A stretch of DNA of 64,000 bases from Rhizomicrobium electricum (GCF_011762045.1 NZ_JAASQS010000004.1:62001-126000); one strand, 5' to 3'. Shown: positions 35,074-43,645, counted from the first letter of the stretch. Made by a program: numbers and translations. The notes: generated by a model not told the origin, from the sequence alone.

Positions 35074-35787
35074 ATGCGAAGGGCCGACCGCCTGTTCCGG
35101 ATCATCCAGGTCTTGCGCCGGCGGCGCCGTCCGGTGACCGCGAACGAGATTGCCGAAGAACTCGAAGCCAGCCCGCGCACGATCTATCGCGACATCGCGC
35201 AACTGATGGCCGATCGCGTGCCTATCCGCGGCGAAGCCGGCATCGGCTATGTGCTCGACGGCGGTTTCGACATGCCGCCGCTGATGCTGACCGCCGACGA
35301 GATCGAAGCAGTGATGCTCGGCGCGCAATGGGTAATGGGGCGCGGCGATCCGGCGCTCAAGCGCGCGGCCTCCGATCTCGTCGCCAAGATCGGCGCGGTG
35401 ATCCCGGAGCATCTACGCCCCGTTCTGATGGAACCGGCCGGTGCAGCTCCGCCGGCGCTGTCCGATATCCGCGAAGACGTGATCGACATGGCGCGCGTGC
35501 GCACCGCGATCCGCGCTCAGGGCAAGATCCGGCTCGTCTACCGCGACGAGAAAGGCGCCGAGACCGCCCGCGTCATCTGGCCGATCGCCGTCAGCTATTG
35601 GGAACGCGTGCGCCTGATCGTCGCCTGGTGCGAACTGCGCCGCGGCTTTCGCCATTTCCGCACCGACCGCATCGCGTCCTACGAATTCCTCGAAACCCGC
35701 TATGCGCCGCCGCGCGCGCGCCTCAAGGCGCAGTGGCATAAGGAATTGTTGGCACAGCAAACAAGGCGTCCCGACGCGCCGACATAA
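35074..35787 (+). CDS. WYL-domain transcriptional regulator (HTH_11, YafY-like)
   Basis: A 237-residue regulator. The N-terminal DeoR/HTH_11 helix-turn-helix is RRADRLFRIIQVLRRRRRPV with TANEIAEELEASPRTIYRDI; the WYL ligand-sensing domain spans about 135-220 (IRLVYRDEKGAETARVIWPI, WERVRLIVAWCELRRGFRHF, RTDRIASYE). It is a probable local regulator of the NHL gene and of the GST gene, both preceded by the same palindrome, and of itself. Effector unknown. Confidence 0.88.
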   Translation: MRRADRLFRIIQVLRRRRRPVTANEIAEELEASPRTIYRDIAQLMADRVPIRGEAGIGYVLDGGFDMPPLMLTADEIEAVMLGAQWVMGRGDPALKRAASDLVAKIGAVIPEHLRPVLMEPAGAAPPALSDIREDVIDMARVRTAIRAQGKIRLVYRDEKGAETARVIWPIAVSYWERVRLIVAWCELRRGFRHFRTDRIASYEFLETRYAPPRARLKAQWHKELLAQQTRRPDAPT

Positions 35788-35874
35788 TAAGTAGACCTGC
35801 TTAGCGACCGGACGCCCTATTGACCCGGCGATGCGCTCTTCTCACCGTGGCGGGGAAGTGCAGTGGGGAAGTCC

Positions 35875-36267
35875 ATGTCGTTCAATTTCGGGGCCGCGTT
35901 GGCGGTCTTCCTGGCAGGCGCCACGCCGGGAACCGATGGTTCCGCGACGCCGCAAGCCGTCGAGCAGATGGCGCCGGTGATCGCGCCGGTGGCGCTCAAG
36001 GCGCTGCTGGCGTCGTCGGCCAAGATCGTGCTGGTCGATGTCCGCGAGCCTGACGAGTACGCCGCCGGTCATATCGACGGCGCGCGGCTGATGCCGCTTG
36101 GCACCGTCGAGACCGCCTATCGCGATCTGCCCAAAGACGTGAAGCTGGTGGTCTATTGCCGGTCGGGCAAACGCAGCGCCAAGGCGGTGTCGTTCCTCGC
36201 CGCGCACGGCTACACCAATGCCGTCAGTCTCGATGGCGGTTTTCTCGCCTGGACCGCCGCGAAATAA
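35875..36267 (+). CDS. Rhodanese-domain protein
   Basis: A 130-residue single rhodanese domain. Motifs: IVLVDVREPDEYAAGHIDGA and the active-site loop VVYCRSGKRSAKA with the catalytic Cys, ending GGFLAWTAA. The first 25 residues are hydrophobic/Gly-Ala-rich and may be an export signal. The ATG at 35875 has GGGGAAG seven bases upstream; a GTG four codons earlier is possible. Sulfurtransferase activity on thiosulfate or persulfide is expected but the physiological acceptor is unknown. Confidence 0.85.
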   Translation: MSFNFGAALAVFLAGATPGTDGSATPQAVEQMAPVIAPVALKALLASSAKIVLVDVREPDEYAAGHIDGARLMPLGTVETAYRDLPKDVKLVVYCRSGKRSAKAVSFLAAHGYTNAVSLDGGFLAWTAAK

Positions 36268-36440
36268 ATCTCGCGAAGATTCACCATCTTTCGGCGCGTC
36301 GTGACGCCGCCGCTGCGAATTGGTGCAGCTAACCCTCTCGCGTTTCGTCGGCATGCCCAATAATCGTGCACGAACGATGTTTGTGCGAAATCGCGATTTG
36401 TGATCTCCTGTCATCATGGGTTGGCTCGGGGGAGCGTATC

Positions 36441-37550
36441 GTGGTGACGATCGATGTGCGGCATGACGGCTTGGGCCGTTTCGAGCGCGTGCGTGCGCCG
36501 ACGCAAATTCTGGCAGAGCAACGGGCGGCGGCGCTGAAGGCGCGCTGGGATGACGATTTCAAACGCCGTCCCGCTATCCGCGAAGCCGATGCCAAACAGT
36601 ATGCCGAGGATTGCACGCGCGATGCCGAACGCGCCGTCGCGGCCTTGACCTCGATCCTGATCGAGGCGCTGCGCGTTGCGCCCGCCACCGACTGGTCGCC
36701 GCTTTACGATCACACGCCCTACGGCGAAGCCGCCCCGGTCGCACCGCTGCCGCCGCAGCAGGAGCGCGAGCCGCAACCGAGCGATTTTCCGCGCGCGCCG
36801 CTGACGCTGATGACGCTGGTCAATCCGCGCGCCCTGCGCCGGCGCCGCGAGACCGCCGATGCCAAATTCGACACCGCCCATAACGGCTGGCTGTATTTGA
36901 AGCGCTGGCGCGACAGCGAACATGCCAAGGCACAAGCCGCGCACTGCGAGGCGATGGAGCAATGGCGCGCGCGCGAGGCCGCGTTCCTCGATCGCCAGGC
37001 CAAAGCCAATGCCCGGTTCGAAGCCTTGCAGCAAGGCTACCGCGCCGGCGAGCCCGATGCGGTGACGGGCCATTGCGATCTCAATCTGTTGTCGCTGGAG
37101 CGGCCGCAGGGTTTCCCGGTGTACTGGACCATGTCCTATGCCGACGGCGTGGTTGCGCTCGATTACGACCTGCCCAACATGGATGTGGTGCCGCTGGTGA
37201 AGGCGGTGAAATACGTTCCCTCGCGCGGCGGGTTCGATGCCGTGGTGCTGCCCGATGCCGAGCGCGAACGGATCTACGGCGAAGCGGTGTTCCAGACCGC
37301 GCTGGCGGTGCTGCACACGCTGTTTGCCGGCGATGCCGCCGATGTCGTCCGCGCCGTCGCGTTCAACGGCTGGACCAACTACGTCGACAGCGCGGCGCTG
37401 CGGCCGGGACGGGCCTGCATCCTGTCGGTCACGGTCGACAAGGCGCTGTTCACGGGCATCGATCTTGCCGGCGTCGATCCGCAAGCCTGCTTCCGCGCCC
37501 TCAACGGCACCATGAGTGCGAAGCTCGCGGCTCTGGTGGCGCGTTGCTAG
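36441..37550 (+). CDS. Large cytosolic protein related to the non-nuclease module of Mrr-type proteins
   Basis: A 369-residue protein without signal or membrane segments. The N-terminal half is charged and helical, with a coiled-coil-like middle (residues about 160-200). The C-terminal third contains a conserved-looking core: VVALDYDLPNMDVVPLVKAV, then VFQTALAVLHTLFAGDAADV, AVAFNGWTNYVD and GIDLAGVDPQACFRALNGTM. From memory this core occurs in actinobacterial proteins annotated as restriction endonucleases, where an Mrr-type nuclease domain follows; here the protein stops before it. GGGGGAG six bases upstream selects the GTG at 36441 over an ATG at 36366. Function unknown. Confidence 0.6.
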   Translation: MVTIDVRHDGLGRFERVRAPTQILAEQRAAALKARWDDDFKRRPAIREADAKQYAEDCTRDAERAVAALTSILIEALRVAPATDWSPLYDHTPYGEAAPVAPLPPQQEREPQPSDFPRAPLTLMTLVNPRALRRRRETADAKFDTAHNGWLYLKRWRDSEHAKAQAAHCEAMEQWRAREAAFLDRQAKANARFEALQQGYRAGEPDAVTGHCDLNLLSLERPQGFPVYWTMSYADGVVALDYDLPNMDVVPLVKAVKYVPSRGGFDAVVLPDAERERIYGEAVFQTALAVLHTLFAGDAADVVRAVAFNGWTNYVDSAALRPGRACILSVTVDKALFTGIDLAGVDPQACFRALNGTMSAKLAALVARC

Positions 37551-37562
37551 TGCGGAAATAAA

Positions 37563-37757
37563 CTAGCCGGCGTGCTGGCAGCGCTCGGGACGTTCGTAGA
37601 CCAGGGTCGGACCGTCCCACACTTCGATGCGCTTGGAACCGGCGGTCTTCATGGCATGGGCCAGGACTTTGGCCTGCATGTCGTTGGCGCACTCGGTGGC
37701 GATCTTGGCTTTCACGCTGCCGTCTTCGGCGAGATAGCGGATATCGTAATTCGGCAT
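37563..37757 (-). CDS. Small hypothetical protein
   Basis: A 64-residue protein, MPNYDIRYLAEDGSVKAKI onward, with a beta-alpha-beta-like pattern and ending in GPTLVYERPERCQHAG. No recognised family, though similar small proteins beginning with a PxYxIRYL-type strand are common in Alphaproteobacteria. Convergent with the preceding gene, 12 bp apart. Confidence 0.6.
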   Translation of the reverse strand: MPNYDIRYLAEDGSVKAKIATECANDMQAKVLAHAMKTAGSKRIEVWDGPTLVYERPERCQHAG

Positions 37758-37931
37758 GGGTCCATCCTAGTGGCTCCCCCCTCCTGATATGGGCCGCCAA
37801 AGCGTCAGAACAAGGACGAAGTCATTCGATTTCCATGACATTTTCGAAGGGAAGGTCACGGGATATGACGGCATGTTGAAAAATCGCCCGAACATTCCCA
37901 TCTCTTACACAACGGTAAGGAGGGAACACCC

Positions 37932-38273
37932 GTGAACGACACCTGCCAGCCTGCTGCACGCGAACAAGACTCGCTGCGTACCATGGCGATCGTAGGACAT
38001 ATCTGTTTGTTGCTCGGTTTTGCGACCGGCGTGGCGGCGATCGGCGCCGTCATCATCGCCTATATCCAGCGCAATGAAGCGCGCGGAACCATGTGGGAGT
38101 CGCATTACGAAGCGATCATCTCCACCTTCTGGGTGGCAGTGGTCGGTCTCGTGGTCGGCGTGCCGCTGTGCTTCATCCTGATCGGTATCCCGATCCTGGC
38201 GGTGCTGGCGATCTGGTACCTCTACCGCTCGATCCGCGGTCTGGTCCACGCCCTGGACGTCAAACTCTACTGA
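37932..38273 (+). CDS. DUF4870-like small membrane protein
   Basis: A 113-residue protein with three hydrophobic helices (about 17-47, 60-82, 84-100) and the conserved IIAYIQRNEARGTMWESHYE motif between the first two, followed by WYLYRSIRGLVHAL. This matches the widespread DUF4870/TM-small-protein pattern. Preceded by GGAGGGAA. Role unknown; its last codons overlap the stop of the convergent gene by 7 bp. Confidence 0.75.
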   Translation: MNDTCQPAAREQDSLRTMAIVGHICLLLGFATGVAAIGAVIIAYIQRNEARGTMWESHYEAIISTFWVAVVGLVVGVPLCFILIGIPILAVLAIWYLYRSIRGLVHALDVKLY

Positions 38274-38854
38274 TCGAGATCGTCGCCGAGATTGTGCCGC
38301 ATCTGAGCCATCGGATGCGGCGCCGGCGCCGCCTTGGGGCGGGCGAAGAAGAAGCCGAGAATGCCCAGCATCACCGCCAGCGCAAACGTGTAGGGCACGA
38401 TGCTGTAGACGACATCGCGGGCAATGGCGGCGTTATGGAAGCTCATGCCCATGCCGGCGCCCCACAACTGGCAGCTGCCGAGCGCATCGGTCGATACCGC
38501 ACAGCCGTCATAACGCGAGACCAGGACCGCCACGATCGGCAGCATCGGGGTCAGGATCGGCAGCGCCAGCAGCGACAGGGTCCCCAGCAAGGGACGGCAG
38601 GCCCGGAAGGCCAACAGCGTCGCCGCCAGCGCCAGTCCCATCAGCAGGAGCGGACTGGTCGAAATCGCCCAGGCAAGCCCCAGCGCATCGCGGAAACCGG
38701 CGCCCAGCGCCATGCCGTGACAGCGGCCCGGACCGGGCGTGCAGCCGGCAAACAGTGCCGTCAGCCGCACCGTCCAGACCAGAATGGACGGCCCAAGCAG
38801 CACCGCGACGACGAGCGCCCACGGCCGCAAACTGGCACGACGGTTTTCTTCCAT
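38267..38854 (-). CDS. Four-helix membrane protein of unknown function
   Basis: A 195-residue integral membrane protein with hydrophobic segments at about 12-34, 64-84, 88-110 and 148-172. Several cysteines lie in the first periplasmic-type loop (GCTPGPGRCHG). No family recognised. Its C-terminal tail is His/Pro-rich. Confidence 0.6.
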   Translation of the reverse strand: MEENRRASLRPWALVVAVLLGPSILVWTVRLTALFAGCTPGPGRCHGMALGAGFRDALGLAWAISTSPLLLMGLALAATLLAFRACRPLLGTLSLLALPILTPMLPIVAVLVSRYDGCAVSTDALGSCQLWGAGMGMSFHNAAIARDVVYSIVPYTFALAVMLGILGFFFARPKAAPAPHPMAQMRHNLGDDLDQ

Positions 38855-39003
38855 GCGGTCAGTTTAGGCGCGTTGCCGCGGATGCGTAGTGAAATCCTCA
38901 ACGAATGCTTAACGACGATGTCGCGGCAGCGCCTTCAGAAGCCGGTAGCGGCAGCGTCATCGGCGGACCCCGGTTTTCCGTCCGAACGCGCGACCCGATA
39001 AAG

Positions 39004-39786
39004 TCAACCGCCTTCGCGCTTGAGGAAATCGCGCACCAACACGGCGTTGCGGCCGGCGTCGGAGTTGCCGGTGCGGCTCTTGGAGCGGATGTCGATCCGC
39101 ACCCCGATTTTGCCGGCCGGCTTCACCCGGATGACGATGTCGGACACGGTGCCGAACCACGGGGTTTCCGAGGTCGCTTCGATCCGCCCGCTTTTGACGT
39201 CGAAGGCGGCGACCTTCCAGCCCAGCCCGTTGACCGCATTGAGCGCGCGCCAGAAGAACTTGCCGACGAATTCGTGCTGCGGCGTGGTCCCGGCCAGCCG
39301 TTCGAGCGGCTTGATGTCCTGCCAGGCGTTCTTCTGCGCCAGCGCCGTGGTCATTTTCTCGCCCTGGTAGGTGACCACCACCGGACCGTCATAGGTCGGC
39401 GGATTGGGGGCGCCTTTGCGCAGCGAGAGCAGGGCGACGAACTGCGGCGCATCGCCGATATCGGTGGAGACGTCGTGGATCGGCGGCAGGGTATAGACGC
39501 GCCAGACGTGGCTCGCGGGAATGCCCACCAGAAAGGCCGATCCGATCAGGCCGATGGTGCCGATGCGCCAGCCGAGACTGTTGTTGAGGGCCAGCGCCCG
39601 CCAGATCCACGCGGCGCCCGAGATCAGTCCGACGATGCCGATCGCCACGCCGGGCACCAGCACCTTGAGGGCGTCATCGAGGCTCAGGACGTGCAGCCGT
39701 GCACCGGCACAGGCGGCCAGTGCAATCAGCCCACCGACAAGGAAGGCAATGAAGGTCAGTTTGGCGAGCAGCGGCTGCGTGCGCAT
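39004..39786 (-). CDS. DUF1499-domain membrane protein
   Basis: A 260-residue protein with three N-terminal hydrophobic segments (about 8-30, 45-60, 76-94) followed by a soluble DUF1499 domain: PPIHDVSTDIGDAPQFVALL at the start and DIVIRVKPAGKIGVRIDIRS near the end, closing with GRNAVLVRDFLKREGG. The family is common next to envelope genes and has no known function. Confidence 0.8.
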   Translation of the reverse strand: MRTQPLLAKLTFIAFLVGGLIALAACAGARLHVLSLDDALKVLVPGVAIGIVGLISGAAWIWRALALNNSLGWRIGTIGLIGSAFLVGIPASHVWRVYTLPPIHDVSTDIGDAPQFVALLSLRKGAPNPPTYDGPVVVTYQGEKMTTALAQKNAWQDIKPLERLAGTTPQHEFVGKFFWRALNAVNGLGWKVAAFDVKSGRIEATSETPWFGTVSDIVIRVKPAGKIGVRIDIRSKSRTGNSDAGRNAVLVRDFLKREGG

Positions 39787-40331
39787 GAATCAGCCTTCCC
39801 GCCAATGGGCGGGCTGACGGTCCGGATTCGAACCAACGCGACCACGAAAATTCCTGCGTCCGGCGTCCACCACGGGGCCATTTTCTCCGAAAGAACAGCA
39901 AGTATAGCCCGTTTGCCGGGTTGTTGACCGGCTTCCGGGCCGCGCGCGGCAGCGGCCGTTCGTCCCATTTCCGGTAGAGCAGGCTGTTGCGCCAACGCCG
40001 CGCTGCCCCCGGCTTCACGCGGGACGAGAGACGGAAATCCGCCCCAACCTGAATGAGTTTAGGGGTCATTCTAAAGGGCGTAAGTACCGGTAAGATATAA
40101 TAGATTGCTTCTAAACTGCGACAAATACCATAGTCCTGTAGTTGGGATATAAGCAAAAAAGCCCTTTTTTATTCGAAAAAAAATACACACTACGCCGTAT
40201 GGAATCACCTTGACGCTAGCGATGGGGCATCCGTACAATTCCCTATCTGATGAAATGTCAGGGCGTCGGAATCAGAGAGCCGCAAGGCCGAACGCAGCCG
40301 GCCCCGCCAAAGTGGAGCGATGGGAACCACA
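39787..40331. other. Long intergenic region upstream of the MerR gene
   Basis: About 545 bp without a convincing gene. The right half (from about 40.07 kb) is A/T-rich and contains a TATAAT at 40095-40100, an A6-GCCC-T6 hairpin near 40155 and the promoter candidate at 40210-40239. A tRNA-like GGTTCGAATCC on the minus strand near 39820-39840 was examined and rejected. Confidence 0.5.
40210..40239 (+). promoter_or_regulatory. Sigma-70-like promoter of the MerR gene
   Basis: TTGACG, 18-bp spacer, TACAAT, about 90 bp upstream of the MerR gene. The spacer holds a GATG-GGG-CATC dyad where a MerR protein could bind. Confidence 0.5.
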
Positions 40332-40751
40332 ATGAACAGGACCTTTACGATACGACAGCTCACCAAGGAGTTTTCGGTTACAGCGCGTACTTTGCGATTC
40401 TACGAGGATGAAGGATTGATCGGGCCCGAGCGGCGCGGTCAGACCCGCATCTATTCGGTGAAGGATCGCGCGAGAATTATTCTCATTCTGCGTGGCCGCC
40501 GACTGGGATTCTCGCTCGCCGAGATCCGGGAATATCTCGAGATGTACAGCCCGGAAGACAATGCGCGCCAGCTCGAGCATGCCCGCAAGAAGTTCGAAGA
40601 GCGCATCACCCTTTTCGAGAAGCAGAAGGTCGATATCGATGTGGCGATCAGCGAATTGAAGCGCTCGATCGTCGAAGTCGATGAGCATCTGGCTGACGCC
40701 GCGGCTGGGACCGCGCCGTCGGAAGCTGCTGAGGCCGTGGCTGCCGCCTGA
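40332..40751 (+). CDS. MerR-family transcriptional regulator (LiuR-like)
   Basis: A 139-residue regulator with the MerR helix-turn-helix at the N-terminus (FTIRQLTKEFSVTARTLRFY followed by EDEGLIGPERRGQTRIYS), the arginine-rich wing, and a long coiled coil (EHARKKFEERITLFEKQKVD). No effector-binding cysteines are seen, unlike metal or redox sensors, so it is nearer to the LiuR-type acyl-metabolism regulators. An alternative ATG four codons upstream (40320) has GGAG close by. A strong terminator follows. Confidence 0.82.
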   Translation: MNRTFTIRQLTKEFSVTARTLRFYEDEGLIGPERRGQTRIYSVKDRARIILILRGRRLGFSLAEIREYLEMYSPEDNARQLEHARKKFEERITLFEKQKVDIDVAISELKRSIVEVDEHLADAAAGTAPSEAAEAVAAA

Positions 40752-40775
40752 TTTCGCTGATCTAGCGTTCTGAAC

Positions 40776-40808
40776 CGGGCTGGCGCTGTTCGCCGGCCCG
40801 TTTTTTTT
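40776..40808 (+). terminator. Strong rho-independent terminator of the MerR gene
   Basis: Ten-base stem CGGGCTGGCG / CGCCGGCCCG (one G-T pair) with loop CTGTT, followed by eight T residues. Confidence 0.95.
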
Positions 40809-40883
40809 ATGGCCGTAGCGGCGGCGGCCTTTTTCCCGCCCCGCGAGCGTGGATACACTCCCTCCGCTCGGGGGAGGACATCC

Positions 40884-41870
40884 ATGCGGATTGCGGGTTG
40901 GGTTGCGGCGCTTGCCGTGATGGGGGCGGCGAACGCCGATGACAGTTCCGCCATGCTCAAGGCGGGCTCCATCGTTTTCACCAAGAACACGCCGGTGCGG
41001 ATGGCGGCCGAAGACCTGTACGTCAGCCCGACGGCGGTGCGCATCCGCTTCGAATTCGAGAATCCGACCGGGCGCGATGTCGAAACCCTGGTCGCCTTCC
41101 CGCTGCCCGACATTTCCACCTGGGACTTCGCCGAAAGTCCGATCGGGACCATCACCGACGATGCCAAGAACTTCATCGGCTTCAAGGCCGTGGTCGACGG
41201 CAAGCCGGTGGCGGTGACGGTCGAGCAGCGCGCCTTCCTCAAGACCAAGGACGTCACGGCCCAGCTTCTGGCGGCCGGGGCGGTCCTCAATCCGGTCGCC
41301 GACGGCGGCTATGAAAAGCTCGCCAAGCTGCCGAAGGAAAAGAAGAAGGCGTTGATTGCGGCCGGGCTCGCCGAAGGCGACGGCGCCGACGAATTTTATC
41401 CGCAGTGGACGGTGAAGACGAAGTTCTATTGGACCCAGAAATTCCCGGCCAAGAAGAAGGTGGTGATCGAGCATTCCTACCAGCCGGTGACGGGCCAGTC
41501 GTTCTTCACCACCGCCTACCACAAGCGCGGCGACAAGGCCTTGTTCGGCAACCTCGATTACTGCATCGACGATCGCACCTGGGCGACGCTGGCGGCACGC
41601 ACCGGCGGCAGCGGCGAGCCGTCGGACGGCACCCGCCTGATGACCACCTACGAGACGAGCTACATCCTGTCGACCGCCGGCAACTGGCAGGGTCCGATCG
41701 GCAAGTTCCATCTGACGCTCGACAAGCTGAAGTCCGACAACGTTCTGTCGCTGTGCTGGGACGGCGATCTCAAGAAGACCGGCGCCACGACGTTCGAGTT
41801 CAGCAGGGACAATTTCGCGCCCAAGCGCGACATCGTCATGGCCGTGTTCGAGAACGCGGGACCGCAATAG
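40884..41870 (+). CDS. Secreted DUF4424-family protein
   Basis: A 328-residue exported protein (signal peptide RIAGWVAALAVMGAANA). The mature part matches DUF4424: SSAMLKAGSIVFTKNTPVRM, AAEDLYVSPTAVRIRFEFEN, the LVAFPLPDISTWDF block and the C-terminal RDNFAPKRDIVMAVF. The family is secreted, of unknown function and common in Alphaproteobacteria. GGGGAGGAC gives a good ribosome binding site; a longer frame starting at 40809 lies within the terminator and is rejected. Confidence 0.85.
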   Translation: MRIAGWVAALAVMGAANADDSSAMLKAGSIVFTKNTPVRMAAEDLYVSPTAVRIRFEFENPTGRDVETLVAFPLPDISTWDFAESPIGTITDDAKNFIGFKAVVDGKPVAVTVEQRAFLKTKDVTAQLLAAGAVLNPVADGGYEKLAKLPKEKKKALIAAGLAEGDGADEFYPQWTVKTKFYWTQKFPAKKKVVIEHSYQPVTGQSFFTTAYHKRGDKALFGNLDYCIDDRTWATLAARTGGSGEPSDGTRLMTTYETSYILSTAGNWQGPIGKFHLTLDKLKSDNVLSLCWDGDLKKTGATTFEFSRDNFAPKRDIVMAVFENAGPQ

Positions 41871-41873
41871 CCG

Positions 41874-42110
41874 TTAATCGGCGATCCGCGCGCGCCAGGA
41901 TGCGATCAGCGAGCGGCTGCAGGAAAGCCGGTCGCGGCGTTCGGTCGTGATCGTGGTCCAAACCTCGGCAACTCCGGTCGGCAGCGCGGCGCGACGCGCT
42001 TTTTCCACCGCCAGGGCGCGGCAGGGATCGAATTCGTCGTAAGCGACGTAGAGGCCGACGAAGAAGCCGCCGAACACCAGGAGCAGGAACACGAGGACGG
42101 TGCGGATCAT
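41874..42110 (-). CDS. Small membrane-anchored protein
   Basis: A 78-residue protein with one N-terminal hydrophobic helix (MIRTVLVFLLLVFGGFFVGL) and a short basic tail with two cysteines. No family recognised. Convergent with the DUF4424 gene (3 bp apart) and 29 bp after the next lipoprotein gene on the same strand. Confidence 0.6.
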   Translation of the reverse strand: MIRTVLVFLLLVFGGFFVGLYVAYDEFDPCRALAVEKARRAALPTGVAEVWTTITTERRDRLSCSRSLIASWRARIAD

Positions 42111-42139
42111 GTTCCCTCACATACGTTGGCGGACGCCGG

Positions 42140-42466
42140 TCAGTAAGGATGGCCGCCGGGCTGGTTGTCGGGGATCGGGCCGGATGCCGGATTGCTCATC
42201 GAATGGGTGCGGTTGGTGCGGCAGTTGTAGAAACCGCTGGCCCAGCCGGAGCGATAGTGCTTGTCGGTCTTGTAGAGGTTCTCGTCGCGCACCTGGTCGG
42301 CCCTGTAATTGGTGTCCTGGATGGTGGCCGAGGCGCAGCCGTCGGAATACCCCGCCTTGAAGCCGGGCGTGTTCTTGGCGGCGCGGTCGCGCGCCGAGGG
42401 CATGAGAATGCCGCAGCCGGCGAGGCTGACGGCGACGGCAACGACGATAAGGCTGCGAAGGTTCAT
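42140..42466 (-). CDS. Small lipoprotein of unknown function
   Basis: A 108-residue lipoprotein: signal LRSLIVVAVAVSLAGC with a clear lipobox (LAGC), then a Gly/Tyr/Asp-rich mature part with GFKAGYSDGCASATIQDTNY and RSGWASGFYNCRTNRTHSMS, giving two cysteine-centred repeats of similar design. No known family. Likely the first gene of a pair with 41874-42110. Confidence 0.65.
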   Translation of the reverse strand: MNLRSLIVVAVAVSLAGCGILMPSARDRAAKNTPGFKAGYSDGCASATIQDTNYRADQVRDENLYKTDKHYRSGWASGFYNCRTNRTHSMSNPASGPIPDNQPGGHPY

Positions 42467-42943
42467 GACGGGGAGTCTATCAGGGCGCCGGAGTTAGCAA
42501 AAGTTACAGATGGAAGCATGGGCGGGCGCCGGGAGCGCGTCCCTCCGGGCCCTGTAAAGCGGGGTTACAGCGGAAAAGCCCTTGTTCCGCCGGAAACGGT
42601 CGTTCTTAGCAATTGTTGTCGTGTTCTTTGACAATGGCGGACCGACGACGACGTGATCGTCAGTACACGTCGTATCGTCGAAAACGGCCCTGTGGCGCGG
42701 CTTTCCCGAGCGTACCGTCGGTTACATCGCAGCGTTTTCCACCGCGACGCGTCTTGCCGCCGGCAACCGCCGCACGCGCCGGCGCGCCCACACCGCGTTC
42801 CCGCTGCGCGGTCTATCAAATGATCGAAAACGGCATCGCAATAGGGCGGTTTATAGCCGTTTACGTGCATGGCACGACCGTTGCTACCGTTGGATTCAGG
42901 TACGCAAGCGCCCAATCACGGGCAGAACCAGCGGGAGTTCGAA
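42467..42943. other. Intergenic region, no gene found
   Basis: About 480 bp between a lipoprotein gene and the PEP-CTERM gene. An ACGACGTG / CACGTCGT dyad is near 42648-42672. Frames here on both strands have no ribosome binding site or family match. It should carry the promoters of both flanking genes. Confidence 0.45.
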
Positions 42944-43621
42944 ATGGCATTTCAGGTCAGGCTGTGGGCAGCAGCAGCGATGCTGGCGGCAATCGGGGCG
43001 GCCGAAGCGGCGCCGACCTGCTCCACCACCACCGACATCGGGCCGTCGGGTGTGGTTTCGTGGTCGAGTCTGTCGTCGGGCGAGTGCATTCGCTCGGCCG
43101 ACAAGATCTACGGCAACTTCGTCGCCGGCAATCTACCCGCCGACACCGTGCTCATCTTCAACACCAATGTGGTCGGCTCGATCGTGCATCAGCAGTTGTC
43201 GTTCGACGGCACCTACGTGTCCGGCACGACCTACAACTGGGGTTACGAAGTCGCGGTGAACTTCTCGGTGGCGCCGCCGAAGACCGTCATCACCTCGGTC
43301 GATTCCGATTTCACCCAGACCGTTTCCGACGGCCCGTCGACGCTCGACAAGAACTTCGATCCGGCCGGCAGCAACCCCATCCACGAAGTCAAGATCGGAC
43401 CGGTGGTGCAGCCGGGCAGCGTGTTGTCGGCCGACTTCGGCGCCGGCATCACCGATCTCGTGGTCTCGGAATCGCTGATCGACAACGGCACGATTTCGTC
43501 GGTGACCAACACCATCACCGAGTTCTCGCCCGGCAACAACATTCCGGAGCCGCTGACCTTGGCTCTGATGGGCACGGGTCTTCTCGGCGTGCGTTTGATC
43601 CGCCGCCGCCGCAAGGCCTGA
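42944..43621 (+). CDS. PEP-CTERM sorting-signal protein
   Basis: A 225-residue exported protein (signal peptide around VRLWAAAAMLAAIGAAEAA). The mature part is Thr/Ser/Val-rich and beta-like, with three cysteines. It ends in the PEP-CTERM tripartite signal: IPEPLTLALMGTGLLG, a hydrophobic helix, and RLIRRRRKA. Such proteins are processed by exosortase and linked to extracellular polysaccharide. No exosortase is in the window. GGGAG before the ATG supports this start. Confidence 0.85.
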   Translation: MAFQVRLWAAAAMLAAIGAAEAAPTCSTTTDIGPSGVVSWSSLSSGECIRSADKIYGNFVAGNLPADTVLIFNTNVVGSIVHQQLSFDGTYVSGTTYNWGYEVAVNFSVAPPKTVITSVDSDFTQTVSDGPSTLDKNFDPAGSNPIHEVKIGPVVQPGSVLSADFGAGITDLVVSESLIDNGTISSVTNTITEFSPGNNIPEPLTLALMGTGLLGVRLIRRRRKA

Positions 43622-43645
43622 CGGCAGCACCGGTGAGGGGGAAAG

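Noticed and set aside
39790..39890. tRNA-like GGTTCGAATCC on the minus strand
   Set aside because: The T-arm stem is weak and no acceptor stem or anticodon arm can be paired around it; the downstream bases do not pair with any upstream 7-mer, and there is no CCA context.
42565..42915. 116-residue minus-strand frame in the gap before the PEP-CTERM gene
   Set aside because: Arg/Cys-rich, no ribosome binding site, ends at an odd place and overlaps the likely PEP-CTERM promoter.
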